DNA of 64,000 bases from Flavobacterium cheongpyeongense (GCF_003202435.1 NZ_QJHK01000001.1:489326-553325); one strand, 5' to 3'; shown: positions 36,938 through 46,704, counted from the first letter of the stretch. Program-made: numbers and translations. The notes: generated by a model from the sequence alone, not told the origin.

Positions 36938-37083
36938 TCAAAAACGTTAGTTTGAATCTTTTTTATGTAGAGAAACGGAACTCAAAAAGTATCGGGTACC
37001 GTTTTCAATGATCATTTTTTATGTTACCGATACCATTTTCTATCAAAAAGTACTCGAACTGCTGAAAAATTATCATCAAAAAC
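36938..37083. repeat. Structured dispersed repeat, copy 1 (interrupted)
   Basis: The segment 37037-37083 matches 61134-61180 at 40 of 47 positions. The left part (ATTCAAAAACGTTAG at about 36938) matches ATTCAAAACGTCAG at 61111. In this copy about 95 bp separates the two parts, including a GTATCGG...CCGATAC hairpin. Confidence 0.4.
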
Positions 37084-37120
37084 AATGATCCCCAACGTGT
37101 ATTTTAACTAATTTATTGAA

Positions 37121-37156
37121 GACTATAACTGCTTTTGATTGTTATAGTCTTTTTTA
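37121..37156 (+). terminator. Intrinsic terminator after the small lipoprotein
   Basis: Perfect 9-bp stem GACTATAAC/GTTATAGTC with an 11-nt loop followed by six T. Confidence 0.85.
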
Positions 37157-37171
37157 TTTGCTATATATTTG
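37139..37171 (+). promoter_or_regulatory. Possible promoter of the TPR histidine kinase
   Basis: TTG at 37139-37141 and TATATTTG at 37164-37171 with 22 bp spacing match the Bacteroidota consensus. The leader would be only about 8 nt, so either the transcript is nearly leaderless or the start codon is further in. Confidence 0.4.
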
Positions 37172-37185
37172 AAGAGAATCTATAA

Positions 37186-39231
37186 ATGATTATTTTGAAA
37201 TATATATTTAAATTTTATATTCCATGTATTCTGTTAATTACAGCAGTCACAGTTGTTTTATGCGTGAGAAAACCATATAAAAAACAGACTGTGAACCGAG
37301 TTGTTTTTAATGAACGGTATTTTCGTAAAATTTCAGGTACTGAAAAAGAAAAATACTTAGACTCAATTGTAACCTCATTAAATGACGAAAGAAATGATTC
37401 AGTTAGCAGAGATTTATACTTAAAAGCCGGCGAAGAATATTACTACTTAAACAACATAAGAAAATCATTTACTTCAAGTCAGATTGCACTAAATTTATCC
37501 AGAGAAGCAAAGGATAGCTCCAGAATAGCGAAATCACTTTATTTTATTGGAGATTGTTATGAAAATTCACAAAAAGACAGTGCCTATTACTATTACTTGC
37601 AGGCTCAAAAAATTTACACCTTAATTAACGACTACGAAAAACTGGGCAGAATGCATTTTAACAAAGCATATGTTTTGTTTTATGATGGCAATTTTGTTGA
37701 ATGTGAAATCGAATTGACCAAAGGTCTTAATTATTTAAAAAATTCAGACAATGAAAAACTGCTGTATTCCTGCAATACTTTAATGGGAAATTGTCTGGAG
37801 AAACTTTTTATGTATGAACAGGCTCTAAAATACCATCAATATGCTCTTGGGAATTTAAAAGAGATGAAGAAGAATAATTTAGACAGTGATGAAGTTAATA
37901 ATTTTAATGTTTCTTCAGTAATTAATATTTGTAATTTATATGATTTAAAGGGAGAATATTCAAAATCAATCAAAGAGTTGAATGCTGTTCTGACAAAAGA
38001 CCTGAAAAAAAAATGGCCCCGGTTGTATGCTAATGTACTTTCGAATTTAGCGTATTCGAAAATGAAAAATAAAGAATACAAAAATGTAGAATTTATGTTT
38101 TTAGAGTCTTTAAGAATAGTGGACAGCCTTGATTACAGGTCTGATGCTATCTACAAGAAAATTTATTTAGGGGAGTTTTATTTGGCTCAAAAAGATACCT
38201 TAATGTCTCTAAAAACACTAAAAGAGGCTTATCGTTCTGCTGTTGAAATGAAAAACACCAATGAAATTTTAAGAACCCTGAGGTTACTGACAAAGATAGA
38301 TAACAGGAAAAAAGTATTTTATGCGAATCGTTACATAGATATGATTGACAGTATCAATAGTATTCGAAGCAAAATTAGTAACAAATATGCCAGAATAGAA
38401 TATGAAACAATAACGGTTGAAGATGAGAATAAAATCCTGACCAAAAAGAATTTTTACATCTTAATTTTTTCATTTGCTGCTTTTTTGATTCTGTTGTCAA
38501 TTTTTGGTTTTGTTTATCTGAAATATAAAAATAAGGAACTAAAGTTTGTAAAGCAGCAGCAAAATGACAGTGATGAAATATACCAGCTTTTAAGTGAGCA
38601 GAATGAAATAATTAATAAAGCAAAAGAAGAAGAAAAAAACAAAATTGCGAGGGAGCTGCATGACGGGGTTATGAACAAACTTTACGGAGTGAGGATGAAT
38701 TTAGGATTCTTTAATACAAAATTGGATGATAAATCAATTGAAAAAAGAAAAGAATATATCCTGGAATTGCAAAATATTGAAAATGAAATCAGAACTATTT
38801 CTCACGATTTAAGCCGTGATTCTTTTTTAGAAGGAAGCGATTTTAATACCTTGTTATCCAATTTAATTGCAAATCAAAAAGGGCTGAGCAGGGCCAGATT
38901 CAAGTATATTATTGAAGAAAATTTTGATTGGGAACAAGTTCAGAATATTTATAAAATAAACGTATACCGAATAATTCAGGAAGCAGTATTAAACATCCAC
39001 AAATATTCAAGAGCATTAAATGCAGAGGTCAAAATTCAATTATCAGAAGATAAAATTTTAAAATTATCGATTCTTGATGATGGTATCGGATTTGATATTA
39101 ATACTGTAAAAAAAGGAATTGGTCTCAGCAACATCAAAGAAAGAGCAAATTCTTTAAAAGGTAATCTGGATATCCTGTCCGGAATTGGAAAAGGGACAGA
39201 AATTATCGTAATGTTTGATATTACCCGTTGA
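37186..39231 (+). CDS. TPR-containing sensor histidine kinase (HPK7/NarX-type)
   Basis: 681 aa. An N-terminal membrane segment (FYIPCILLITAVTVVLCV) is followed by a large helical TPR region, probably periplasmic (about residues 60-400, for example KSLYFIGDCYENSQKDSAYYY). Then come a second membrane segment (LIFSFAAFLILLSIFGFVYL), a coiled coil, the HisKA_3 box IARELHDGVMNKL with His492, and a HATPase domain (N-box QEAVLNIHKYS, G-boxes DDGIGFD and GIGLSNIKERA). It autophosphorylates and passes phosphate to a NarL-type regulator. The likely partner is the regulator at 35910-36578. No sensing ligand can be inferred. Confidence 0.85.
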   Translation: MIILKYIFKFYIPCILLITAVTVVLCVRKPYKKQTVNRVVFNERYFRKISGTEKEKYLDSIVTSLNDERNDSVSRDLYLKAGEEYYYLNNIRKSFTSSQIALNLSREAKDSSRIAKSLYFIGDCYENSQKDSAYYYYLQAQKIYTLINDYEKLGRMHFNKAYVLFYDGNFVECEIELTKGLNYLKNSDNEKLLYSCNTLMGNCLEKLFMYEQALKYHQYALGNLKEMKKNNLDSDEVNNFNVSSVINICNLYDLKGEYSKSIKELNAVLTKDLKKKWPRLYANVLSNLAYSKMKNKEYKNVEFMFLESLRIVDSLDYRSDAIYKKIYLGEFYLAQKDTLMSLKTLKEAYRSAVEMKNTNEILRTLRLLTKIDNRKKVFYANRYIDMIDSINSIRSKISNKYARIEYETITVEDENKILTKKNFYILIFSFAAFLILLSIFGFVYLKYKNKELKFVKQQQNDSDEIYQLLSEQNEIINKAKEEEKNKIARELHDGVMNKLYGVRMNLGFFNTKLDDKSIEKRKEYILELQNIENEIRTISHDLSRDSFLEGSDFNTLLSNLIANQKGLSRARFKYIIEENFDWEQVQNIYKINVYRIIQEAVLNIHKYSRALNAEVKIQLSEDKILKLSILDDGIGFDINTVKKGIGLSNIKERANSLKGNLDILSGIGKGTEIIVMFDITR

Positions 39232-39394
39232 AAATCATAAGTTTTTGTTTTGATAAGACATTGTTTAGCAACCCAGGATTTGATTATTCGATAACAATAC
39301 GGTAAATATGTTTTAGCTTAAAATCTATAAAATTGCAGGTTATTTTTAGAAAGATTATCCACTCTCGAAAACCTAAATTTATTAAAGATTTCCT

Positions 39395-41353
39395 ATGAAT
39401 TTAAAAAACATATTTTCGTATAAAAGCATCAGTTTTACTGGCTTTTTAGTTCTGTTTTTGATATCCATCACGGGCATTGTTTCAGGCCAAAAACAGTCAA
39501 AACCAGAGGGCGTTCAGATTGCTTTTTTATCTGATGTGCACTTGCAGGATTTGTTTGGAAACTTTACAGATAACGATTACCAGGGAATTTTCAATCCGAA
39601 AACAGGCAAATATACTTTACTGAGAACCATGGCTTCTCAATTGCATTCTACCCGAATTTTTAATGAAAATTATTTTGCGTTCATTGCGGCTCTCGATGAT
39701 ATTGCAAAACGAAAGATCAGATATGTTGCACTTCCGGGCGATTATACAGATGATGGTCAGCCAGTGCATGTTCGCGGATTGAAAGAAATCCTGAACCGAT
39801 ATCAAAAACAATATGGTATTGAGTTTTTTATAACAACCGGAAACCATGATCCTGTTGGTCCTTTTGAACAAGAATCCGGAAAGGAAGATTTCTTGGGAAA
39901 AGACGGAAAAAGTCAGCCCATTTTCAGTAAAGACGGAATGTGTAAACCGAATTTAACGACCGGAAATCCCGTTGTTATAACAGCTGATATTGCTAAAATG
40001 GGTTATCTGGGAATCACAAATAGCCTGCAGCATTTTGGTTTTTATCCAGATAAAAAATACAAATTCTGGGCAACGCCTTTTTCGACTTATACCAATCAAA
40101 ATTATAGCTACGACAAGGCTTTACAGGAGGCTGTATTATCAAAAAGAGGCTATGATGTCGCACCGGGTTACGAAGTTCCGGATGTAAGTTATGTGGTTGA
40201 ACCAATTGAAGGACTTTGGCTGATGGCTATTGACGGCAATGTTTATATTCCAAAGAAAAATGCCACTGCAGATCCGAAAGATCCTAAAAATTATTCAGAA
40301 GCCAGTACGGGGTACAATAATGTACTTTCGAACAAAAAACATTTGATAAAGTGGGTCGGAGCTATTTCGTTGCAAGCCAAAGAACAAGGAAAAACATTAA
40401 TCGCTTTCAGTCATTTTCCGATGATTGATTTTAATGATAACGCTTCCGCAGAAATAAAAGAATTACTAGGTCCCGACAAATGGCAGTTAAACAGGGTTCC
40501 GGTTGAAGAAGTCGCACAGGTTTTTGCCGATGCCGGATTGAAAATACATTTTGGCGGACACATGCATATTAACGATACAGGGGTTCGTAAAACTACAAAA
40601 GGAAATACTTTGGTTAACGTTCAAACGCCGTCTTTGGCGGCTTATATTCCGGCTTATAAATTATTGACGATCAAAAAAGACAATTTAGTCGATATCCAGA
40701 CCATTACAATTGATAAAGTAAAACGCTATAACGAACTTTTTGATTTATATAAAATGGAATATCAGTTTTTAGAAAGCCAGCACACTAAAGATATTTGGAA
40801 CAAGGCTATTTTAGAAACCAAAAATTACCACGATTTTACCGATTTTCATCTGAAAGAATTAGTCCGTTTGCGTTTTTTATCAGATGATTGGCCTTCAGCT
40901 TTCAAAGATTTTTTCCTGAACATTTCAGGTAAAGATTTATTGGTTCTGGCGAATATTCAAACGGATAAAGACTTTGATTTTGTTCTGAAAAACAAAGATA
41001 TTTTCAAAAAGGAATGGACAGAAGCCGAACATAAATCAAATAAAATTATAGCAGAACAAAACCTCAAAAAAGAAGATTTTAACTGGACAGGTTATGATTT
41101 TCTGGTGGATTTCTATCGTTTCCGAAGTGCCGATGAATTGGCTTTAGCAGATGTTGGAGAAAAACGAGCCAGAGCATATAAAATATTATCAGAAGCATTC
41201 TTTGAAAATTACAAAGAAGGGACTTCAAAAGAAAAACCATTACAAAATCAAATACGTCTTTTTCTGATGATCTTTAATAAATTCATGCACGAAGTTCCTG
41301 CAGATCATTTTAGTGTAGATTTAAAAACGGGAAAAATTAAAAACCTGAAATAA
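39395..41353 (+). CDS. Secreted metallophosphoesterase
   Basis: 652 aa with an N-terminal hydrophobic export segment (GFLVLFLISITGIVSGQ). All calcineurin-like metal motifs are present in order: FLSDVHL (about residue 45), PGDYTDD (about 115), TGNHDPVG (about 148), AFSHFPM (about 339) and FGGHMH (about 388). The family hydrolyses phosphomono- or diesters using two metal ions. The C-terminal about 200 residues are helical and specific to this subgroup. It is convergent with a PI-PLC-like gene, which suggests a shared role in scavenging phosphate from lipids or nucleotides. Confidence 0.85.
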   Translation: MNLKNIFSYKSISFTGFLVLFLISITGIVSGQKQSKPEGVQIAFLSDVHLQDLFGNFTDNDYQGIFNPKTGKYTLLRTMASQLHSTRIFNENYFAFIAALDDIAKRKIRYVALPGDYTDDGQPVHVRGLKEILNRYQKQYGIEFFITTGNHDPVGPFEQESGKEDFLGKDGKSQPIFSKDGMCKPNLTTGNPVVITADIAKMGYLGITNSLQHFGFYPDKKYKFWATPFSTYTNQNYSYDKALQEAVLSKRGYDVAPGYEVPDVSYVVEPIEGLWLMAIDGNVYIPKKNATADPKDPKNYSEASTGYNNVLSNKKHLIKWVGAISLQAKEQGKTLIAFSHFPMIDFNDNASAEIKELLGPDKWQLNRVPVEEVAQVFADAGLKIHFGGHMHINDTGVRKTTKGNTLVNVQTPSLAAYIPAYKLLTIKKDNLVDIQTITIDKVKRYNELFDLYKMEYQFLESQHTKDIWNKAILETKNYHDFTDFHLKELVRLRFLSDDWPSAFKDFFLNISGKDLLVLANIQTDKDFDFVLKNKDIFKKEWTEAEHKSNKIIAEQNLKKEDFNWTGYDFLVDFYRFRSADELALADVGEKRARAYKILSEAFFENYKEGTSKEKPLQNQIRLFLMIFNKFMHEVPADHFSVDLKTGKIKNLK

Positions 41354-41416
41354 AAAAAAGTACAGGTTTCAAGTCCCTACAAGAACCCCAAACCCGAAAC
41401 AAAATATAATCTGAAA

Positions 41417-42478
41417 TTATTTTCCTTCATTAACCGGATTAGCTCTCACATAACTTCCATCATCATATTTTATCTGATAAGACGAATCAAAAAAGGTGCT
41501 TGGCAAATAATAATCCGTAGTAATGATTTGTGCTCCTGAAGCTTTGGCAGCGTTAAAATGAGTATAATCATTAGCGCGGGCTTCTTTTGTATCAGCATCA
41601 GCCCTGGTTCTGATGATGTAGCCTTTTTTAACTAAATCCGTAATGCTTGGATCTTCCGAATTGTTTCTGAATAAAGTAGCTGCTTCCGGTTTTCCGGGAT
41701 CGGTGTTGATAAAAACGGCACGACCTTTTAAAGAGGGATGGTTTAAAGCATACAAATCTCTTTTGGTGCCGTTATTGTCCAGAATAAACAAAAATTTACC
41801 TCTTGCCTTTTTAAGGGTTGGCCAGTTGTTGTTTACAACCGCTTCTTCCAGTGTTTTGTATTTTCCACGCACCATGTCCGGAGTAATTAACTTATTACCT
41901 AAACCTTTGCGAAGTTCCTTGTCTAAAGCGTCGAACAATTCAGGCGTAAATTTCTCTGCTTTTGTGCCTAAAAAACTGTCATCATCTTTTGGTTCCAGCG
42001 TAATAAAAACCGGAACGTGATCCGGATTGGTATCAGACCATTTTTTTAATTCTGCAAGACAGTTTTGAAGTGTATAGCAAGACGTTCTAAAATCGATATC
42101 AATCATATGAAAAACTTTAAACCCCGGTTTTTTCATTTCGCCATTTGGGTCATAAGCTTTCTCTGATTTTGCCAGATCCAAACCTTTTGGATGCCTATAT
42201 TTTCCGCCTTGAGAATCCGCCTGAACATCAATTTCAAGATTTCTAAGTCCTTTGTTGAGCTGGTCTGTAATGCTGATGTGAGTGTATTGCAGTCCTTTTA
42301 AAGAACGCGAAGTATCTTTCGCCTGAATGACATTGTGTAAATCAGTTTCGATAGCCTGTCTATAGCTGTTGTGCGAACCAATAACCTGCAGTTGATTGAT
42401 TTTTAAATCGTCGCTTTGTGCAGTTGAAGTGCAGGTTATAGCTGTGGTAATAAAAAATGTAAACAGAATTCGTTTCAT
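41417..42478 (-). CDS. Ca2+-dependent phosphatidylinositol phospholipase C-like lipase, secreted
   Basis: 353 aa with a signal peptide (ends near CTSTAQ). The two catalytic His regions of the PI-PLC TIM barrel are visible: QVIGSHNSYRQ (about residue 35) and FKVFHMIDIDF (about 122). Acidic metal-site segments include LRNLEIDVQAD and VFITLEPKDD. Family members cleave phosphodiesters of inositol lipids or related substrates. The C-terminal half has KARGKFLFILDNNG and IITTDYYLPS, as in the GDPD/PLC superfamily. The genes for this protein and the metallophosphoesterase end 64 bp apart (convergent). Confidence 0.8.
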   Translation of the reverse strand: MKRILFTFFITTAITCTSTAQSDDLKINQLQVIGSHNSYRQAIETDLHNVIQAKDTSRSLKGLQYTHISITDQLNKGLRNLEIDVQADSQGGKYRHPKGLDLAKSEKAYDPNGEMKKPGFKVFHMIDIDFRTSCYTLQNCLAELKKWSDTNPDHVPVFITLEPKDDDSFLGTKAEKFTPELFDALDKELRKGLGNKLITPDMVRGKYKTLEEAVVNNNWPTLKKARGKFLFILDNNGTKRDLYALNHPSLKGRAVFINTDPGKPEAATLFRNNSEDPSITDLVKKGYIIRTRADADTKEARANDYTHFNAAKASGAQIITTDYYLPSTFFDSSYQIKYDDGSYVRANPVNEGK

Positions 42479-43009
42479 AGATTTTTTTAAAAGGAATTAA
42501 TAAATAGAGTAGGGACGATACAGGTAAACTTTGTCATTTTTTTTGAGAGTTCTAAATTAAATACAATATATGATTTTTGTGTTAATCAAAAGTTGAAGTC
42601 CAGTATTTTGGAGAAATTTGAAGAGATGAATCTCCACAAACGCAGAAAACCTTTGGAGCAAATTGAAAAGAAATCAACCCAATATGCGTGGTATAATCAA
42701 TTACTATCATTATTTTTGGGAAGATGATATGCGTATGTATGGTTTTTCGTAAAACAATCAGGAGGATTTTCAGAGGATTTGGATTCCTCTTTTTTTTTGG
42801 GGAGTAATTCAGAAAACCCGAGTACACCACCGGGTGTATGGGCCACGTACGCACGGGCTTTTTTTTCATGTTTATACAACTCATTTTAATCCTTTGACCG
42901 CTCATTTTTTGGGCAGTATACCAAATTACTTTTCACCATAAGTTGTTTTTTTGTAGTTTAAATCAACTATATTTACCCTGAAAACAACAAAAAACGAAGG
43001 TTTTGAGAC
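42479..43009. other. Intergenic region with no supported gene
   Basis: A minus-strand ORF here has low coding character. Two hairpins are seen: AGAGGA/TCCTCT followed by a T run (42772-42798) and TACACC-ACCG-GGTGTA (about 42822-42837). No gene on the plus strand ends before the first one, so its role is unclear. Confidence 0.4.
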
Positions 43010-43059
43010 AAACTGATGTTGGTAGCAAGCAAACCAAAAAAAATGCAGAATACCGAAAT

Positions 43060-43608
43060 ATGAAAATTAGACTTTTAATACTTTTTACCTTAGTTTTTAT
43101 TTCTTGTAAAAAAGAAGTAAAAGAAGAATCCGAAAAAGTCCAAAATATAGAATCTAACACAATAGTAATAAGAGAAACCCAAGTTAAAAATAGTGACACA
43201 ATCCAAATTTCTAAAAAACACAAAACGAACAAAATTCTGTGTGATTTAGATGGGGATAATTTGAATGAAATAATTGAAATTGTTAGGAGTACGAAAAACG
43301 GAAAAAGTGGTTTGAGAATAATCTTTGGAAACAGAAATAGAACTGATTATATCGGAATGGGAAATGATATATTAGAACAAGGTTTTGATGAAATCGATTG
43401 GGCGGGAATCTTTGAAAAAGCACCGAAAAATGAAATCTATTGGAATAATGTAAATGAAGATGGAGAAATATTATCCAAAGAAGAAATAAAAGAAGTTGAT
43501 AAAATAAAACTGTTAAATGACGGTATATATATGCACGCTGAAGAAAGTTGCGGAGGCGGAATAATATATCTGAAAAATGGAAAATATGAATGGATCCAAC
43601 AGGAATAA
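43060..43608 (+). CDS. Lipoprotein with VCBS/EF-hand-like motif
   Basis: 182 aa from the ATG at 43060, chosen because the signal and lipobox follow at once (LLILFTLVFISCKKE); the TTG at 43003 would put 19 residues before the signal. The motif ILCDLDGDNLNEIIEIV is an FG-GAP/VCBS-type calcium loop. The C-terminus has CGGGIIYLKNGKYEWI. The role is unknown. The gene sits between two short boundary-like sequences (ACTGATGTTGGTAGCAAGC at 43010 and GACGTTAGCAG near 43742), like a single-gene cassette. Confidence 0.65.
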   Translation: MKIRLLILFTLVFISCKKEVKEESEKVQNIESNTIVIRETQVKNSDTIQISKKHKTNKILCDLDGDNLNEIIEIVRSTKNGKSGLRIIFGNRNRTDYIGMGNDILEQGFDEIDWAGIFEKAPKNEIYWNNVNEDGEILSKEEIKEVDKIKLLNDGIYMHAEESCGGGIIYLKNGKYEWIQQE

Positions 43609-43752
43609 ATTGCCAGCCACTAACATAGATATTACAACCAATTTGGGCAATTGGTTTAATGAAAGGTTGGTTTTGTATCTGGGAGATTTGGCAAATCCAG
43701 AAATAGGGATTAATTTAGTCCCAAACCCGCTGTGGTACTAAGACGTTAGCAG
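43609..43752. repeat. Possible integron-type (attC-like) recombination site
   Basis: The region starts GCCAGCCACTAAC and ends GACGTTAGCAG (CTAAC/GTTAG outer arms). It has an inner palindrome CCAATT-TGGGC-AATTGG and is about 140 bp long, all between two small unrelated genes. The layout is that of an attC site, but the core bases do not fully match the known consensus. Confidence 0.3.
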
Positions 43753-43801
43753 ATAATTTAACGAGTTGGTGGGAATTAAATGGTTCAAGGAAACAAATGA
43801 T

Positions 43802-44155
43802 ATGAGCATAATTAAAAGTAAATCAAGAAAGATTGAAGTTAACGGAGAGTCATATAGATGGCTGGTTAGTAAGTGCAGAAAATGGTGGTCAGGAGATTTA
43901 AGTATCGCAATTGAAAAATCTGAAGACGGAAGAAAAACACTGGTAGTTGATCCAGGGTTCGCAAGACCAAATAAGTTTACGACAGCTGATTTATGGACCG
44001 GTATAGTTAAGCCCGCTAACGTGAGAGAATACATTATTTATGCAAGGGAAAATGGGTGGGATCCAGAGGAAAAGGGTTCCGCATTGCTTTTGATTTGGGA
44101 GAAGAAGATTCTTACTAACGATATAGGGCAAAATAATTGGATATCGAAGTATTAG
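43802..44155 (+). CDS. Conserved hypothetical small protein
   Basis: 117 aa from the ATG at 43802, preferred over a GTG at 43766 because the conserved-looking part starts with IKSKSRKIEVNGESYRWLVS. It is cytosolic with no signal or membrane segment. Notable conserved-looking motifs are KCRKWWSGDLSIAIE and YARENGWDPEEKGS. I recall similar stand-alone hypotheticals in Bacteroidota but know no function. It lies next to the cassette-like boundary at about 43742. Confidence 0.6.
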   Translation: MSIIKSKSRKIEVNGESYRWLVSKCRKWWSGDLSIAIEKSEDGRKTLVVDPGFARPNKFTTADLWTGIVKPANVREYIIYARENGWDPEEKGSALLLIWEKKILTNDIGQNNWISKY

Positions 44156-44304
44156 ATGATGTTAAACCAACTTTACTATCGTTGTAGCGAATATTAACAA
44201 AAACGGCAAACCAAGTATATTGACATAAATAAGGAAACCTGAAAAAGTTAGATTTAGGACTTGTCAGTTATACTAAATTACTTTACCTTATTGAATAGAT
44301 TTTA

Positions 44305-45960
44305 ATGAACATCAAAACATTAATACTCATTATAGTTAATAGTTTAATTGCATTGGTAATTGCTTTATTGTCTTTTTCATCCTATCAGCAGTTTTCAAAC
44401 GTTTTAAACGATCGTATTTTACTGCAGTTAAATTCTATTAAAACACTCAAGCAAAACCAGATTGAACATGTACTAAAATCAGACTGGGAGCGGTTTGAGG
44501 CTTCCGAATTCTATAGCCAAAACATTGATACAACCGTATTAAAGCTTCCGGACAGTATTAAAAACAGCAATGGAATTTATGATTTTACAGCCTACCATGT
44601 TGCTAAAAAAACAACAATAGGTTTCATCTCCAATTCGAAAAAGGGTACAATGATTAAAATTTTTGATTACAACAAAATTAAAAATATACTCCTTGAGCGA
44701 ACCGGAATGGGAGACAGTGGCGAATCCTACCTTGTGGGAGAAGATTTCCATATGCGTTCCCAATCTCGTTTTTATCCCAATAAAACCCCTTATGCCTTAT
44801 CAGTTAAAACAAAAGGGGTAACGAATGCTTTCAAAGGCATAAATGGCAGAGGTGTTTTTAAGGATTACAGAGGTATTCCGGTATATAGTGTGTACAGTCT
44901 CATAGTAGTTGGAAACTTAAAGATGGTTATTCTGTCTGAAATAGATGTTGATGAAGTTACACTCCCGTTAAAAGAATTGAAAGAAAGACTGGTAGGGTTA
45001 ACGCTGGGTATTTTTTTACTGGCGGTTATGCTTTCTCTTTTTCTGACCAGATTTATTACCAACCCCATTAAGAATATGCAAAAAAGCCTCCGGATTATGG
45101 CAGAAGGAGACTATAACCAAACCAATGAATTTATAAAAAATTCTAAGGAAATAAAGGAAATGTTTGATGCCCTGGCAAATTTGAAAGCTTCTTTGCAGGG
45201 TGCCGTAAAATTCTCTGATGATATTGGTAAAATGAATTTGCATGCCGATTTTAAACCTAAAAGTTCTAATGACCTGCTGGGAAAAAGCCTTTTGGCGATG
45301 CGGGATAAGCTGATAGAGTTTAGAAATAAGGAAGAAAATACCAGAATACAATCCAAACGCATGCTGGTAAACGGTTTGGAAGATGAAAGACGCCGACTTT
45401 CGCGGGAGCTCCATGATGGTGTAGGGCCTTATTTAACCTCTTTGAAACATTACATTGAAAACAGGGTTATAGATGAATTAAAGAAAGCAGAAATGAAAAA
45501 AATAGTAGATGATACCATTTCTGAAATCAGATTGATGTCAAATGCCTTAATGCCAGCTTCAATAGATGATTTTGGAATTGGAGTTACCTTAACCAACTTC
45601 ATTGAAAGCCTGAAAAAATCGACCACTGTAGCTATTGAATACGAAGATTTAACCCAACAGGAAGGTTCTAATATTACCAATCATCAGGCGATTAATCTTT
45701 TTAGAATAACTCAGGAGCTGATTAATAATTCATTAAAACATGCTAATGCAAAAAACATCCGGATTACACTTTCGGAATTTGATGAATTTGTTTCTCTTTT
45801 TTATTTTGATGATGGTATTGGGTTTGATATCAACACGGTTAAATTAGGTTTAGGAATTAGTAACATCAAAGAACGTGTAGAAATTTGCAATGGAACCATT
45901 ACAATCCATGCAGATCCCGGAAATACAACCTTTGAAATCGAATTACCCATAGAATTATGA
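44305..45960 (+). CDS. Sensor histidine kinase with extracytoplasmic Cache-like domain and HAMP
   Basis: 551 aa. An N-terminal membrane helix (LILIIVNSLIALVIALLSF) precedes a periplasmic domain of about 200 residues with a Cache-type signature (GDSGESYLVGEDFHMRSQSR). A second membrane helix near residue 232 (LGIFLLAVMLSLFLTRFI) leads into a HAMP segment. Then come a HisKA_3 box RRRLSRELHDGVGPYL with His370, and a HATPase domain (QELINNSLKHA, DDGIGFDINTV, GLGISNIKERV). The stop overlaps the start of the response regulator by 4 nt (ATGA), so the two form a co-translated two-component system. Confidence 0.9.
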   Translation: MNIKTLILIIVNSLIALVIALLSFSSYQQFSNVLNDRILLQLNSIKTLKQNQIEHVLKSDWERFEASEFYSQNIDTTVLKLPDSIKNSNGIYDFTAYHVAKKTTIGFISNSKKGTMIKIFDYNKIKNILLERTGMGDSGESYLVGEDFHMRSQSRFYPNKTPYALSVKTKGVTNAFKGINGRGVFKDYRGIPVYSVYSLIVVGNLKMVILSEIDVDEVTLPLKELKERLVGLTLGIFLLAVMLSLFLTRFITNPIKNMQKSLRIMAEGDYNQTNEFIKNSKEIKEMFDALANLKASLQGAVKFSDDIGKMNLHADFKPKSSNDLLGKSLLAMRDKLIEFRNKEENTRIQSKRMLVNGLEDERRRLSRELHDGVGPYLTSLKHYIENRVIDELKKAEMKKIVDDTISEIRLMSNALMPASIDDFGIGVTLTNFIESLKKSTTVAIEYEDLTQQEGSNITNHQAINLFRITQELINNSLKHANAKNIRITLSEFDEFVSLFYFDDGIGFDINTVKLGLGISNIKERVEICNGTITIHADPGNTTFEIELPIEL

Positions 45961-46589
45961 ACGAAATCAAATTAATAATAGCAGATGATCATGAGCTTTT
46001 TCGAAAAGGACTGGCTGAGTTGCTACGAAAGCATGACGATATAAAAATCGTTAAAAGTGTTGGGGATGGTATTGAGTTTATGGAGCTTGTCAACAGCCAG
46101 TTTGAGGCTGATATAGTATTGCTGGACATTACGATGCCTAATGCGGATGGTTTTCAGGTTTTAAAAGAATTAAAAACCTTAAATTCTGATATAAAACCAA
46201 TTGTGATTTCGATGCACAATGATGGTAATTACATCGCAAAATGCGCAAAAATGGGCGCCTACGGATACCTGTTAAAGAATACAGATGAAGCTGAATTAAT
46301 CCTTGCCATAAGAAGCGTTAATAACGGGAAAAAATATTTTAGTGCTGAAATTTCTGAAAAAATGATCAACTTTATGTCCGCACAAAGCATCAGTGAAGAT
46401 GTCTTGTCGAATAAGGAAACCGAAGTTTTAGGGTTAATTTCTAAAGGGTTAACAACCAAAGAAATTGCTGCCAAACTATTTGTGAGTTCACGCACCATAG
46501 AGACCCATCGTGCCAATATCTTAAAAAAATTAGATGTAAAAAATACTGCCGAACTCATTAAAAAAGCAGCAAAAATGAATTTAATTTAA
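45957..46589 (+). CDS. LuxR/NarL-family response regulator
   Basis: 210 aa, full length. The receiver has IIADDHELF, phospho-acceptor Asp57 in VLLDITMP, and K in YLLKNTDE. The C-terminal LuxR HTH is canonical: LSNKETEVLGLISKGLTTKE and FVSSRTIETHRANILKKLDV. It is partnered with the kinase immediately upstream (4-nt overlap). An 18-bp palindrome at 46609-46626 and a TAACTTTG box precede the next gene, which is the most likely regulated target. Confidence 0.95.
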   Translation: MNEIKLIIADDHELFRKGLAELLRKHDDIKIVKSVGDGIEFMELVNSQFEADIVLLDITMPNADGFQVLKELKTLNSDIKPIVISMHNDGNYIAKCAKMGAYGYLLKNTDEAELILAIRSVNNGKKYFSAEISEKMINFMSAQSISEDVLSNKETEVLGLISKGLTTKEIAAKLFVSSRTIETHRANILKKLDVKNTAELIKKAAKMNLI

Positions 46590-46608
46590 CAAAAATTAAA
46601 ACAGCACT

Positions 46609-46626
46609 ATCCGTATAAATACGGAT
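46609..46626. promoter_or_regulatory. 18-bp palindrome, candidate response-regulator site
   Basis: ATCCGTAT-AA-ATACGGAT is a perfect inverted repeat. It lies 20 bp after the regulator gene and about 50 bp upstream of the -7 box of the next gene, a typical activator position. Confidence 0.55.
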
Positions 46627-46672
46627 GCAAATTGAGTAGATTCACATATTCCTGAAAGCCTATTACTGCATG

Positions 46673-46680
46673 TAACTTTG
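46673..46680 (+). promoter_or_regulatory. -7 box of the GPAYKN-repeat gene
   Basis: TAACTTTG matches TAnnTTTG, 24 bp before the ATG at 46705. There is no well-spaced -33 TTG, consistent with an activator-dependent promoter. Confidence 0.5.
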
Positions 46681-46704
46681 AAAAAACATTAAAAAGTAAT
46701 AGTC

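Noticed and set aside
42822..42837. Palindrome TACACC-ACCG-GGTGTA as an operator
   Set aside because: No gene start lies within about 200 bp that it could control; chance palindrome or part of a decayed element.
42582..42905. 107-aa minus-strand ORF between the PI-PLC gene and the cassette gene
   Set aside because: Poor composition, many Cys/Lys/Pro, no domain, and it covers hairpins; probably non-coding.
43003..43059. TTG start for the lipoprotein at 43060
   Set aside because: It would place 19 residues ahead of the lipoprotein signal; the ATG at 43060 gives a standard signal and lipobox.
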